The position numbers and the translations under genes were made by a program. A stretch of 64,000 nt of DNA from Buxus sempervirens (Eukaryota; Streptophyta; Magnoliopsida; Buxales; Buxaceae): the NCBI GenBank assembly GCA_947561395.2, contig OX387193.1, forward strand, positions 28,018,276-28,082,275, written 5' to 3'. This document shows positions 1-12,743 of the stretch, piece by piece. A model generated the notes under the pieces. It worked only from the letters and a program-made list of their open reading frames with translations, was not told the DNA's origin and made no database searches. How positions within the stretch are numbered: position 1 is the stretch's first letter; each line of letters starts with the position of its first letter.

Positions 1-2608
1 GAGTATGCGGTTTTGTCCCAGTTTGCTATAAAAGGAAAATCCGAACAGTGGGACAGGGATGGCCATTCTCCACTATTCCCTCTCCTTCTCCCTCACCCTC
101 TGAACCTCCGAACCACCCTTTTTCATTAATCTAAAGCCTCAAACCTACCTTAATCTCCTTGAACACCACACCGGTCCCTTCTCCTCCAATCAAAGTAAGA
201 AGGAAGCTGGATTTGGTTCTGGGAAGCTGAAGGGAGGTGCATCCATCTGATGTCCAAGCCAAAGGAAGGTGAAGCACATCCCAAAACACTGTTGTAAGCC
301 TAAGGTAAACATCCTAGCATGATTCTAATTGACATATATGAGCATGAACTGATTTAGAGTATGCATAAGTTTATATGAAGTCATGTATTTGCTGGTTTGA
401 TTAATGTGTTCTTCTCCATATCTTCATCACTTTCATGCATCACCACAAGGGTGTTGCTCATTCAAGGTAAGGTGAGCATTTTGAATACACCAAAGAGAGG
501 AAGGAGGGTGGTTTGATCGCTTTATAAAGGCCATGTAACCACCTTACGGCCACTGTCTTGTCCTTTTTTTTGTGTTGTTTCTTTTCATCAAGGAAAGGAG
601 CATATTCCTCTCATGATACTCCATCATATCCTCAAGTAAGCCCCCACCCCCTTTCTCTTCCCCTTCTCTAAATGTCTTTGAGTTCAACATAGAATTTGAG
701 TTTAGATTTTGCTAGAACATGGTCTTGCTGATTTTCTCTTATGCACGCATGGACTTGGTACCAAGGAGTGTGCATAGCATCCCTTGCTGGTAGAATGTGG
801 TCATGTAGTCCCTTTGTTGCTTTTACATTGCCCTATCTCTTGGTGTCATTGCTGATTACCACATCATCTTGAGAAAGGGTATGATAAACACACATGTGCA
901 CGTATGTGGTGCTGTTTTCTTTGTTGTTTTGCATGCCTAAGTTGCTGTTTTGAGTTATTAGTATATGCCCCCCTTTAGCTTACTGTTTTGGGTTGATGAA
1001 CATGTTCCCTTTACCCCATAATCCCCTTCGTCATAGCCTGTGAAGGTTACTGCTAGGAGATAGCAGCAAATCCTTCTTTTTCCTCACCACATAGACCTTA
1101 TACATGCTCCCAACCCCCTTTGTATAATTTCTGTCCTTGCAGGTTTAAGACCCTCCCCCAACAGTTGCTGTTTTCAGCATACTCATGCACCCATATTCCC
1201 CCATAATCCAGCCTTTTAGCACCACCATGAAAGCTACTCCCCTCTACCCCACATCCCCCATATAGTGACCCATGAGGAGCTGCTGGAACAGCAGCCTACT
1301 CTCGCTTCTTGTTGCTGTCCACACCCCACAATATGCCCACCAGAGTGCCTGTGCTCTCCCCCCAAACCCAACTCATTAACCCATGTAATCAAGCCTTCAT
1401 CACCCCCTCACTTGGTTGCTATCTAGGATGTTAATGTGCTACTGTTTTATCCATTAGCGTGTTATTTCTTTTATCAAGTGTGCATTAACATGCTCCCCTC
1501 CCAACCCCTTTTAGGCACCCTTACTTGCCCCTCTTTTGCCTTTGCTTGGAGTTAACAACATGTCATTTTTCTGTACCTATTTACTTGTTGTTTTGATATT
1601 GTAAGCATGACCCCTTACCCCTTACCCTTTTGTTGTTCCAGCATGAACAAATCTAGTAGTACTTGCTGCCCCATGTGTAGTGTATGTGGATCATGAGTGT
1701 ATGTAGCATGAGACTTGACCATTTGCTATTTGATGTGTTGAGAAACCAAGACAGGGACTCCATCGTCTCTGTCAAGCATTGTGTGTAATCCAAAATTGGG
1801 ACAGGTAGCCCCAAGGCTCCCCCTTCTTTCTTTGATTAAGAAACTCCAAAAAAGAGACCAAAAGGAGGTTTAATCCTCCCCTGAACCACTATGGGCCCAC
1901 GCAGGGGCCCACATAAATGCAGAGACATCACAGGAGACCCTGAGACCCAAAGCCCCCAAGAAAAATTAATTTTTGGGTTTTCTAGGCCGGAACCACATAC
2001 AAAGAATGGTTTGGCTCAAATCGCACTGTATGAGTGGTTCGAGCCAAACCGCACCTGTTTTGCGGTCAAAGCCCAGTGAACCCACCAATCTTTGAATAAT
2101 TGAGCAACCCTCAAACTAAATAGCCAAATCCAATAAGCTGGGTTATCCGATATAACCCCGAATGGGAATTGGGCTTGACTTAAGCCCTCTTTGGTATCCA
2201 ATGGGCCTTCCAACGGGGCCAACATCAGACCAACATCACCTGGATAAAAAGATAAAAATCAATTAAAATAAAAGGGACCCACACCTTTGAAGGTCCCAGT
2301 CAGACTTAATAAGTGAGCATGTTGGTTTAGGACATAAGGGTGAGTTGAACCAAAATTGACTCGAACCAGGGAAATACATAGAACCCGTCAACCGACGGGG
2401 TGGACCGGGGGGTCTACAGACTTCCCCGGACCGTAAATCGAGACCTTAGCCGAAATCTCAAGCCACAAACCAAAGCAGATATCCTTAGGGCACCCAGGTG
2501 TCTGCCTGCACCCCATCAGGCAGTGATGACGCCAATACCCCCATTCCCTCACATTTTTCATTCGCGTGTGCCCTCGCGTCGCGCATTTCATCACGACGTG
2601 CGCACACA
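1..2608 (+). mobile_element. LTR A: long Tat-type LTR, 5' end outside window
   Basis: Plus-oriented LTR of the same family as B and C. It has a TATA box at 26-34 (TATAAAAGG), pyrimidine-rich transcribed sequence, a stretch with GGGCCCAC-type blocks around 1890-2240, and a 3' portion with the landmark CACCCCATCAGGCAGTGA near 2510-2525. It appears to end at about 2608 (GCACACA), by comparison with B and C. No PBS follows it; LTR-K-like sequence resumes instead, so it is probably a solo LTR inside K. The start and the TSD lie off the window. An imperfect inverted repeat (GGTTTGGCTC / GAGCCAAACC) spans about 2009-2053. No coding region is credible here. Confidence 0.7.
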
Positions 2609-3158
2609 TGACATTGACCATTCGATGATTAATCGGTATTGTTGTCGGTCTTTGTTGGAAACTATTATTGGGGTTTGGATTGCAAACTTCGGGATTGTCT
2701 CTATTGACTTAATTGTGCTTGTTATTCATCGTGGCATGTTTATAACTGATGATAACAATTTCTGCATGCATACGCTACTCGCTGGGATATTCGTATCTCA
2801 TCCCGTTTGTTTTTGTTTTGTTTTCAGATACTCGTGGTGAGGCGCCTACTGGGGTAGATCCGACAGACACTTATAGGGAGGAGGATTATTACTACATCCC
2901 ATAGACTAGTATGTTCATTTTGGATCGGGAATATTGCCTTGTTGGTTTGGAAAATGTAATAAAGTGGATTGATGGTGGATTGATTTGACTATAATCAAAT
3001 ATTTTCTTTTGAGCTTCCTAGTTGATAAATTGTTTGTGCACTCTGATATGGTATAACTCGGGTGATTATTCAGCGATCACAAAAGTCGTGGGCCCATACC
3101 TAACACCCCGTGAGACGTGTTATATCTTTATTGAACAACACGGATCCGGGGCGTTACA
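2609..3158 (+). mobile_element. LTR K: 3' end of a chromovirus-like LTR
   Basis: This stretch ends in GGGGCGTTACA at 3158, typical of plant gypsy LTRs that begin TGTAAC and end GTTACA. Its last 350 bases resemble the 3' end of LTR J (both have TTTTCAG followed by a TACTCNTGGTGA motif, then an AT-rich stretch, then GCGTTACA). LTR A interrupts it at about 2608, and its 5' part is outside the window. No primer binding site follows, so I read it as a solo or truncated LTR inserted in the 3' noncoding part of element M. Confidence 0.5.
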
Positions 3159-4372
3159 ACCTGCCTCTTCAGACTGGACAGGGCCTTGGAGTGATGGTTG
3201 TGCTCTCGTCAAAACGAGAGGGACCCCCCCCCCTTTTAGATACCACTCTCTATTTACTAGAGAAACTCCATTGGGGATTGAGGAGAGGGCATATGTTTTC
3301 CTTTGAGGGGTCTTTCCATTCCTTAGTCCTTGGCCTTCTCTTTTCCTGCTTTGATTGTACCTGTGAAGAAAGGAAGGGATTAGCATGTTAGCTGAAGATC
3401 TGCTGGGGAATGTATGCAAAAGAATTTTTCTTTTCTTTTCTATTTCCAAGCCTTCTGCCCATCGTAACTAGAAGCGGCTCTCGTCAAGGTTATGAGATTA
3501 CTAACTAAGGTTAGTAGCACAACGTGAAACTCAAGAATAGTTAAGCAGAACAATTATAGGAGAGCGTAGATGTGCCAGTGTGTGCCGGTGTCTGCAATGT
3601 CAAAAGTTAGTCCCAAGGTCAGACGGGACTTGATGCGCTAGGTATTTTCAGTAGCATTGTCATCATGGGCCACTGTGAAGTTCTGGATCAAACACACCTA
3701 GCCGGTCTGGTTCCTTCCGATTTCTTGGTTTTATTGCTCAATTCTGTTCCTGCCCTTCCTTTATTCCATTCTACTTAATCCATACCTAACCATTCTCATT
3801 TCTTTTCTTTTGCTACGACCGACCCTTTTTGCACACAGCGCCCTTTTTTGGGTTTTCGCTGTGTCTGGTCTTTCTGGAACTTCTGAATTCTGTCATCGCC
3901 AATGAATGCAGACTTGACTATTTGCCCAGATCATTCTTCTCGGGATCTGAGAGGTCTTGGAGATAGGATGAAACGTAGGCCTGGTTTCAGGTTATGAAGA
4001 AAAGGTGGAGTGGCTCAAAAGGCTTAACTATCTGGGTTCACATAGTGCTCTATTTTTTATTGTTGTTTGGGCTTACATCCTATCTTATTTTTATCTCTAT
4101 TTTTGTAAGGTAAATATTTCCCTGTTTTCTTCTCTTTTCTTTTTCCATTGGATTTTCTTTTCTTTTTGAGATTTTCTTGGCCAGGAATGCCCGTTTTTTC
4201 TTTGCTATGCCAGGAATGCCTAGTTTGAGGTACCGCACACTTGTAATAGGTTGAAAGAATATTTAAGGCTCAAAATTGTCTGACTAGGGGAGAATTTTAA
4301 GGTGATTGGAGGGGTTCATGGTCTAAGGGAGGATCAAAGATGGCCTTTCTTCATTTCCCAAGTAAAATGATC
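3159..4372 (-). other. Noncoding tail of element M downstream of integrase
   Basis: Between LTR K and the integrase stop there is no credible gene. On the minus strand it is the region downstream of pol. It is T-rich on the plus strand (3400-3450, 3780-3820, 4080-4200), has a C9-10 run near 3226, and has an inverted repeat ACACAGCG (3833-3840) / CGCTGTGT (3857-3864). The matching 3' LTR of M is not recognisable here and probably lies to the left of the window. Confidence 0.5.
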
Positions 4373-4797
4373 TTAGGCATAGTACAATTTGACTGTATCC
4401 ACATTTATCGGCTCAGGAAAAATTGCTCCGTCCATTTCTTGTATGATTAGTGCTCCTCTGGTCAAGACTTTGTGGACTATGAATGACCCTTCGTAGTTTG
4501 GTTTGAATTTCCCTCTATTGTCTTCTTGGTGGGTAAGGATTCTCTTCAACACAAGATCTCCCACCTTGAAGTGTCGTAGCTTTACTTTCATATTGTAGGC
4601 TAGCGCCACCCTCTACTGGTAGAGTTGGCCGTGACACAAAGCCTTGATTCTTTTCTCATCCAATAGCTATAGCTGGTTAAATCTGGATTCTTCCCACTCA
4701 ATGTTGTTGATCTCGACTTCTTTCAGGATTCTGAATGAGGGGATCTACACTTCCACAGGGAGAACTGCTTCCATTCCATATACGAGGGAGAATGGGG
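4373..4797 (-). pseudogene. Element M integrase C-terminal fragment
   Basis: Minus-strand translation gives the end of a Tat-lineage integrase: an LVYGMEAVLPVEV-like block just inside 4790, then KALCHGQLYQ, then a GKFKPNYEGSFIV block, ending in EPINVDTVKLYYA with a stop at 4373. It aligns with the last ~135 residues of the intact element Y polymerase. In-frame stops interrupt it after the PVEV block, after the FNQL block and after GQLYQ. The upstream part of integrase resumes at about 8000, so LTR B split the gene. No chromodomain follows. Confidence 0.85.
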
Positions 4798-5524
4798 TGT
4801 AAGCACCTTATCTTTGCACCTCCCAAAAGTGCTGAAAATGAAAACCCTAACTGAAAAGTCAAACCTTAAAAGGGGAAAAGTTGACTTGTTGATCAGGTGC
4901 TAATTAGCCACCATGCTTCTACCCGATGGATAGAGGATTCCGATACGATTCTAACACAACTAAGTTTGCCCAAATTGGAGTCCGGATGAAAAAGTTATGA
5001 GATGGTCAAGCCTAGGGGGAGCAGAAATTGACTTTCTGCTCAAATCCAGGTCAGATGCCCAATTTTATCCCAACAGATAGAGAATCCAGACACGATTCCG
5101 GTGCCACTAAGTTTGCCGGAATTGGGGCCTAGATGAAGGAGATATAAGTATATTAAGATTCCGGACGTGACTTCGGCTTTCTGCTAAAAACTTGAATTTG
5201 CTGCAAAACCCTACCCCAGTGGATAGAGGATCTCGACTCGGTTCCAGCGCAACTGAGTTTGCCAGAATCGGAGCTCGGATGAGAGAGTTATGAACAATTT
5301 AGGTTTTGGGGTAGAACTACTGGAAGCTGTCCATGTGGCAAATGGGCGGAAACCTGCCACGTGGCGAGCAAATGACGGAAAGGACAAGCAAATAAAATAT
5401 CAGGAATATAATAATAATTTTTCTGAAAATATCTCGTTTTTTCATAATTAAAATAATTAAAAATCCAAAAATATCTCAATCAAATCAAGGGTAAATCCGG
5501 GAAAAATCCTTTTTTTTATATAAA

Positions 5525-5738
5525 ATAACTGAAATTAATTTTCGGTTATACACAAAATGTGTATAACCAAAATTTAATTTCGGTTCATAAAGTAAAACCC
5601 CAGATTTTTCTGACAAATTTCCCGACAATATCTCTGATTTTTCATGATTGCATGTTGGAAAACATGTTTATAGTATAACTGAAATTATATTTCAGTTATA
5701 CTATATTTTTAGCGTAACCGAAAATTAATTTTAGTTAC
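5525..5738. repeat. Palindrome array 1 of LTR B (TAACCG type)
   Basis: About 25-bp dyads with half-sites TAACTGAAAT / TTTCGGTTA start at 5525, 5563, 5675 and 5714. Pairwise pitch is 38 and 39 bp, with a gap of 112 bp between the two pairs. The last copy ends 11 bp before the TATA box at 5750. Confidence 0.8.
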
Positions 5739-5749
5739 TTTTTTTTGTC

Positions 5750-5757
5750 TATAAAAG
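5750..5757 (+). promoter_or_regulatory. TATA box of LTR B
   Basis: TATAAAAG directly downstream of palindrome array 1 and followed by pyrimidine-rich leader sequence. The position matches the TATA boxes of LTRs C, E, F and H. Confidence 0.7.
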
Positions 5758-6852
5758 GAGCTTAGCAGCTCATTTGAAAGAGGTTGGCCATTTTTGCTTT
5801 GCCCTCTCTCCTCCCTCTGTCTGAAACTTTCTTCTTCCCCTCCTTAATCCTTCTAAACTCCTCCATACCCCATCCAAGTGTACAAAACCCTTTCCTTCTT
5901 CTTCTCCTTCACTTAAAACCCAAAGGAAGCTTGAAGATCTTTCTTTTGTGCTTGGAGAGGAGGTGTCCTGGCTGTTGACAGTGCCTCCAAGGAACTCAAC
6001 ACACTCAAGCAACTCTCTAATCCCCTAGGTAAGCTCTTTGGTGAGTTTTATTGTACATATATGAATATGGTTGTGATTTGAGCATGTTTTAGCACTTGTC
6101 TTCTCTATGTACTATTTTCATTTAGCATTTGGTTTCTTTATTTTCCTTCTTCCCTTCGAATAATGGAGTTCTCATGACAAGGAGAAGGTATAGGCCTAAA
6201 AATGGGAGGTTGAGAGGTCGCACTAAAGTGGTTTAAGGTTTGCCTCTTAAGACATGTCCCTCCTCTCTTTGATGGTATTCTTTATTTTATTTTTTTATAA
6301 CCAAGGGGAGTACGTTCCCCTCTCCCATCTCAAAGTCTCATGTACCCCGATGAAATCCCCTTTTTCCCTTCTTTGTTTGTTTGCTAAAGTCTTTATGATC
6401 ATGCCGTTATGTGATGCCATGGTAGGGAATGGATGTAGGGACTTGCAGGTTTAGCCAGTAAGCACACACTTCCACATGATATGCTTGTAGTTTTGGTTTG
6501 TCTCTCCATACATGTTGTACACATAACATCACCCACATGCACATATGTATATAATAAGCATGCTAGGTTCTATTCTAATCTTGCAAATCAATCTGATCAT
6601 TTACACACATTCACATTTCAATTTAGCTTAGCATGTCTAGGATGTTCTCTTTGTGTATATAATTGAGTCATGCAGGTGTAGATAGAGGGTGTGGCCAAGC
6701 AAGGGCCATTTCTTCAAGTGTTGAACCATTGTGGGCCCACACAGCCTCCGAATGCCCCAAAGGACCCCGGGGATCAGTTCCCCTTTAACAAATTCAAAAC
6801 CTGTGTTTTCTGTGTTTGCTTGAAAACACAGGTCGGGCAAACCTGTCTGAAC

Positions 6853-6948
6853 ACTTAACCGATTTCAGTTAAGTGTATATTTAGCATGACCGCAATATTA
6901 TTGCGGTCATGCCATGTTTTGGTGTAACTGAAATTATACTTCGGTTAC
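6853..6948. repeat. Palindrome array 2 of LTR B
   Basis: Three dyads lie about 1.1 kb downstream of the TATA box: CTTAAC / GTTAAG centred near 6863, a 29-bp GCATGACCGCAATA-type palindrome centred at 6898, and a GTAACTGAAAT / TTCGGTTAC dyad at 6924-6948. Their sequences differ from one another although they sit in one array. Confidence 0.75.
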
Positions 6949-7999
6949 GCCCTATAAATATCAGAAAGTCAATTTTCAGCCCCCTTGTCCTTTTTGGATC
7001 TATTGTTCATAAAACCAATCAAGCCAAAAGGGTTTCTGGGTCAACCAGAAACCCAACATGGGCCTTGGACCCATCTAGTCCAATTTGATCAACCGTTGGC
7101 CTTCCAACGGGGCCCACTCAACCCGACCAACTCACTTTGTGCTAAAAGGATAAATAAGTTAAGTGAATGGGCCAACCCTCATGAGGCCCAACCAAAGCCC
7201 AATCTGAAACATGCTGGTTAGTTTAGGACTGGTTTGGCCGTGATTGCAGGCCTGGGCCTATCGAGCCCACTTAGCCCAATTGCCAATAAAGAAAGGGGTT
7301 CAAAACCCTGATCCACCAAGCCTTGGGTTTTTCAGCCCGAGCCTAGGATGCGGGCCCCAAGCCCATTCCTAGCCCATTGGAGAAGCTTAATTAAGATGAT
7401 TGAATCACAAGGCCACCACTGTGTGGCCCACCCAATGGGCCCACACATCATCTAGACACACCAAATAAAGTCTTAAGCTAATCCTTGGCTCAGATCAAAA
7501 TAAAATCAATCAAGCCAACTAAACCCTAACGGGCCTTTCAAGAATAGATCAAGGCCCTGAAAGGGACATGTAGGGTGGGCTCAGCCTACCAAAGAATCCG
7601 CAGGCCTTCCAATGAGGCCTGCCCAATCATACCCATATCACTTAAAATAAAGAAGATAAAACCAAATAAAAGGAAACCCACACCACTTTGGTGGTCCCCA
7701 CCAGACTAAAATAAACTGTGAATGTTTGGCCTAGGAAATAGGGTGAGATTAAGTTGACCTAACCAGGGAGACCCATGGGACCCGTCAACCAACGGGGTGG
7801 ACCATGGTGTCTACGGACTTCCTCGGACCGTAACTAAGACCCTACACAGAATCTCAAGCCGCAGACCAGCCTAATAGACAAACCTAGGCACCCAGGTGTC
7901 TGCTTGCACCCCATCAGGCAGTGGCCACTCCAAAACCCCGATTCTCCCAAAATGAGGCACGCACGTTCACATGCGCTTCGCCATGCAACCCTGTGCACA

Positions 8000-8744
8000 G
8001 AAAGGTTTCCCCGATCAATGTCCTAATCGACGCACGATATGCGTGCAATGCGTAGGGCAACTTCTCATGCCAATCTCTGTAGGTGACTATCATCTTTTCA
8101 AGTATCTTCTTCAAATTCTTATTGGCAACCTCTACTACTCCATTCATTTTGGGCCGGTATGCTGTAGAATTTAGATGTCTGATCTTCGGATCTTCACACA
8201 TCTTGACCATGTCCTTATTATTCACGTTCTTCGCATTATATGTGATAATTGCCTCAAGCACACCGTAGCGGAAAACGATGGTGTTTCTGACGAACTTAAG
8301 CACATGAGATTTCTTCACATCCACGAAGGACAGGGCTTCTACCCAATTGGTGAAATAGTCGATCGCAACCAAGATGAATCGATGCCCATTTGAAGCCTTC
8401 GGATGAACCTGGCTTATCATGTCAATTCCCCAGATGGCAAATGGCCAAGGCGAGGCCATGGAGTACAAGGTATTCGGTGGCGCATGAATGTTATTTGCGT
8501 AAATCTGGCACAACTAGCATTTCCTGACATGGGCATAGCAATCCAACTCCATAGTCATCCAGTAGTAGCCCATCCTCAGGATATCTCTCTCTAGAATATG
8601 ACCTTTCATGTGTGCGCCACACAAACCTCCGTGGACTTCCTCAATCAGCTTCTGTGCCTCATCTTCTTTGACACACAGCAGTAGAGAGTCATTGTATGAC
8701 TTCTTGTACATTCTGCGTCCACTGTGAAAGTACTGCCTTGCCAA
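8000..8744 (-). pseudogene. Element M integrase, zinc-binding and catalytic core
   Basis: Minus strand. 8744-8517 encodes the integrase zinc-binding region (VHGGLCGAHMKGH, then a C just before a stop). A TAG at about 8514-8516 falls inside the CxxC pair. The core follows (WGIDMI with the first catalytic Asp; AIDYFTNWVEA; RPKMNGVVEVANKN with the catalytic Glu). The second catalytic Asp is replaced: the block that reads SDNAS in element Y reads TYNAK here. LTR B cuts the frame shortly after the SIRT block, near 8000. The remains are inactive. Confidence 0.85.
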
Positions 8745-8825
8745 CCTCTGAATGGTTCGCTTTTCTACGGCTATGGCACCTTCTGGTAGAATTCTGTCCT
8801 TTAGGTATCTCTCAATGTCCGCGTA

Positions 8826-9638
8826 CTAGGATTCTTCTTCAGGTGTGCTCTTCTCAATGCCAAAGCAATAGACGGGGTGGTGCTGAACTTTTATCTCCAG
8901 AGGTTGCACCCAGGTGTCATTAGTGATGGTTGCCATAGACACTAGTGTTGCTAGTGCATCCACAAACTGATTCCTATCTCGTGGCATGTAGTTGAATGTC
9001 AAGTTCTCAAATTGCTCTTCCAGTTCCTCGATCAGTTCTTGGTATGGCACCAACTTTACATCTCTCGTCTTCCAGTCCCCTATCACTTGATAGATGATTA
9101 TACTAGAGTCACCGAACACTTTCAGCTCTTGTATACGCATTTCGATTGCGGCTCACAAGCCTAGCACACATGCTTCATATTCTACCATGTTGTTGGTGCA
9201 ATCGAATAAGAGTTTTGCTGCTATCGGGTGATGGACACCTTCTGGGGAGATCAGTACTGCTCTAATTCCCTTTTCATTTATATTGATTGCTTCGTCAAAG
9301 AACATCTGCCATTTGGTTTCCTCTACCTCTTCTGTGGACTCTATACACATCACATCTTCATGAGGGAAGTGAGTGAGAAGTGGTTGGTAGTCCGATAAAG
9401 GATGCTCTGCCAGATGATCCACTACAGCTTGTCCTTTTATCGCCTTCCTAGTCATATAGACGATGTAGTATTCTGATAAGAGGACTTGCCATCTGGCGAC
9501 CCTTCCCGTAAAGATCGGCTTCTCAAAGATGTACTTTGATGGTTCCAGACTTGAGATCAATAGGACTGTGTGGCTAAGCAGATAGTGTCTGAGCTTCTGA
9601 GTTGCCCAGACTAAGGCGCAACACGTCTTCTTGAGCAT
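8826..9638 (-). pseudogene. Element M Ty3-type and archaeal-type RNase H
   Basis: Minus strand. 9638-9400 carries the end of the Ty3-type RNase H (CCALVWATQKLRHYLL) and the tether. From about 9330 to 8930 is a second RNase H of archaeal type (WQMFFDEAI, TNNMVEYEACVLGL, VFGDSSIIIYQ, NQFVDALATL). Two RNase H domains in this order are diagnostic of the plant Tat lineage. A stop lies between the EACVLGL block and the next segment near 9150. It sits between RT and integrase, as in element Y. Confidence 0.85.
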
Positions 9639-9657
9639 TGTGTATCTGACTTCAAAT

Positions 9658-11046
9658 TCAGTGAACTTCTTTGCTCAGATAGTAGATTGCTTGTTCTTTC
9701 CTTCCCATCTCGTCATGTTGCCCTAGCGCACATCCTACTGCCGTCTCTGAGACTGTCAGATACATGATCAAGGGTCGCCCTGGGACTAGTGTTGGCAGAC
9801 TCATTAAATAAGCCTTGATTTTGTCAAATGCCACTTGACAGTCTTCATTCCAAACCACCGGGTTGTCCTTCTTTAGCAGCTTGAATATCGGCTCGCACAC
9901 GAGAGTCATTTGTGCATTCAACCGACTGATGTACTGCAATTTGCCAAGGAATCCTCTCACTTCCTTTTCTGTTGACGGAGGAGGCATCTCTAGGATTGCT
10001 TTTGCCTTGACAGGGTCAACCTCAATTCCTCGTTTCCCAACTATAAATCCAAGCAGTTTCCCTGAAGTAACTCCAAAGACACACTTGTTCGAGTTGAGTC
10101 GGAGTTTGTGTTTCCTGAGTCTATCGAACATCTTTCCAAGGTTCACCAAATGATCTTCCTCTTCCTTCAACTTTGCAATCATGTCATCCACATACACCTC
10201 CATCTCTTTGTGCATCATGTCGTTGAATAATAGAGTCATTGCGCGCTGATATGTAGTGCCCGCATTCTTTAGTCCAAACAGCATCACCTGGTAGCAGTAA
10301 GTACCCCAGTGTGTGATAAAGGATGTTTTCCCTATGTCTTCAGGTGTCATCCTTATCTGGTTGCAACCAGAGAACCCGTCCATAAATGAAAACATTGAAT
10401 GCATCATTGTATTGTCGACCAGTACATCAATTTGCGGTAATGGCAAGTCGTCCTTCGGACTTGCTCTGTTCAGATCTCCGTAGTCAACACACATTCTGAC
10501 CTTTCCGTCTTTCCTAGGAACTAGCACAATGTTTGCTAACCACTGTAGATAATCAGTTACTTGCAAGAATCCGGCATCTAACTGTTTGGTGACCTCTTCC
10601 TTAATCTTCAGGGCCCATTTTGGTTTTGTGCGTCTGAGTTTTTGTTTCACAGGCGTGGCCTTAGACTTTGTTGGTAACCGGTGCACAACCAAGTCCATGT
10701 CTAACCTAGGAATATCCTCGTATGACCATGCAAACACGTCAGAATAAGATTTTAAAAACTTAATCATCTGCTTTCTCAATAATTGCAACAGCTTTTTACC
10801 AATTTGGAGTATCTTGGGTTGTGCTATTTCACCTATGTCAATAGGTTCAGTTTCCTCAATGTTTGCCTGGAGACCCTTTTCATGCCTTTCCAAAGCAAAT
10901 TGGATTTTTAGCAGGGCCTCCCATGATTCATTGTCGTCCTCATGCTCGGAAAACTTAAAGGGGACAATGTCTGAATCCTTTTGCTGCTGTGGGCAGGTGC
11001 CTAAGCCCGATTTATCAAGACCTTGCTCGTTTTCAGTACTGAGCAC
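9658..11046 (-). pseudogene. Element M reverse transcriptase region
   Basis: A 462-codon open stretch on the minus strand. Its N-terminus has LERHEKGLQANIEETEPID, colinear with the start of element Y pol. RT motifs in order: KDGKVRMCVDYGDLN, FSFMDGFSGCNQI, YVDDMIAK, then the start of RNase H (IMYLTVSETAVGCALGQHDE). The catalytic YVDD is intact. The frame breaks just after YYLSKEVH and the RNase H resumes at 9638. This is the best-preserved part of M, but it is not functional because the surrounding domains are broken. Confidence 0.88.
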
Positions 11047-11138
11047 TGGCTCATGCTTTTATTTTATTATTGCCTACTCAATTGGCTGCTCAGAGCCCAG
11101 GCTTCCAATTTCTTTTCCTTTTATGACAGTCTCATTAT

Positions 11139-12740
11139 CTATCCCGTGCTCCGACTTTTTTTGGTGCGCGTATGGATTGGTACTAAGACTGCAAGATTCA
11201 GATTGTTTGTTTCTGTTATTTTTGTTTTTATTCTCAGACACATGCAGAAGTTGTTCAGATATTCATTAAAAATCTCAGCAGTTGCTACAATAGTTTCAGA
11301 AGTTAAGGGAACCACCTTAGCAAAGTTTGTCTTGCTAGTTGCGAAGGCCACGGTGCTCCAGTTCTTCAGCGGTGAGTTTTCCTCCTTGTCAATCGCAGCT
11401 ATCTCTTCTGGCTCGACTTCCCCAGTCAGAACCATGTTGGCGCTTTCATCGGATGATATGCAAATAGGGTCATTGGCTGCACTAGTTGGCTTGTTCTGGC
11501 TTTCCTCAGACTTGGGATCATACTCTGGCAACGGCCTCCTCCACGATGTTGATGGGACAAGAAGTGCCGTAAGCATATCTGCACCAGGTGGTATGTAAGC
11601 AATGGTGACCAAATGCGCCAAGTCTTGTCCTGGTGGCACAGCAATGGTGAATGCTATGGATGGTGCTCCTGGTCCAGTGATTGAGAAACTTTCAGGTGCC
11701 CATTTGCCATAAGTCTCATGGTGCGCTTCCGCAGGGAGTGGCTCAATCACATGGAGCATGCCCTAAAATATCTGACCTAGCCCATCATGAGTCCTGGGGT
11801 TTTGAACTGGTAGAGGAGGATGCGGAGACCTGGGCCTTCGGTTGGGTGCTCCCGAGCTTCCTTGGCTTTCCATCATGCAGATATACATGACTTGACCCTC
11901 TTCTTATTCAGCGGTAGCGGGTGGTCGCACTTCATCCATTGCGACCGCAGGATTGATGGGTACTCCTTCAGGGATTGGCAGTTCATCAGTAGGTGGAAAA
12001 GAGATGGTGACATCCTCTGCTGATTCCAAGGCAAATAGCACAGGCAAGCCATCCGGCGACCAGTCAAGAGCTAGCGGGTCCACCTCCACTGTGTTTCCGA
12101 CTACATCCAAGGATAGAGGCTCTTCCCAAAGCATCTGAGCCAGCCCTTGTAAGTAATTTCCTTCCTGAGCAGGGGAAGGCGGAAACTCATCACCCCAGAC
12201 TTAGGCGACTATGTTCTCTAGTGACAGGGCAGCCTCCCATTCCATATTAGTGAAACGGTGGTACAGTTCTCCATGCATGCATATGGGCCAGTGTGGGTCT
12301 CTTCCTTCAGCTCTGGCCCTTTTCCTTTTGGCACACCTTCTAAGAAGCCTAGAGTAGTCTTCAAGCTGTGGATTGAACCCAAGCCAAAATCTCGTGGTCT
12401 ATTCGTATGGTTGTATGGCTGCCTTAATCCCTTGTTTGTACTTGCCAAGCCCTTCTCTGGCTCTGAGGCCCCAATCGGCACATTTAGCAGCGCCAAACAT
12501 GTTGCTTCTTCTTCCTCTTGGCAATTGCTGCCTCAGCTCAGATGTGGGAATATGGTTTACCTATACCATTTCCACAACCTGGAAATTTAGTGAGGTGGGC
12601 AGCTCGTAGTCAACATAGGGTACCCCGACCCTTTCAAACTCTCAGTGGTCTTCAGCATGGACCATGATGAGCTCATTACCCAAGATGAAGCAGACCATTC
12701 GATGCAAAGAGGATAGTAGTGCCTCGGCCTGATACAACCA
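11139..12740 (-). pseudogene. Element M protease-RT linker with G-patch-like block
   Basis: Minus strand. A 206-codon open stretch (11759-11139) is a low-complexity linker without a recognisable catalytic motif. Around 12490-12200 the minus strand encodes a GLGKYKQGI block and GFNPQ, matching the G-patch-like segment after the protease in element Y, with a stop shortly after. The region links protease to RT and is frameshifted in several places. Confidence 0.6.
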
Positions 12741-12743
12741 TGG

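Larger units (their letters stand above)
4798..7999 (+). mobile_element. Solo LTR B inserted in the integrase of element M
   Basis: It starts TGTAAGCACC at 4798, like LTRs C, E and H, and ends about 7999 in GTGCACA. The TATA box is TATAAAAG at 5750-5757. The 3' part has the landmark CACCCCATCAGGCAG near 7905-7922. There is no PBS or polypurine tract on either side: antisense integrase sequence abuts both ends, so it is a solo LTR. The TSD is eroded (TGGGG on the left; the right copy is not exact). No gene is present in the 3.2 kb. Two palindrome arrays are listed separately. Confidence 0.8.
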
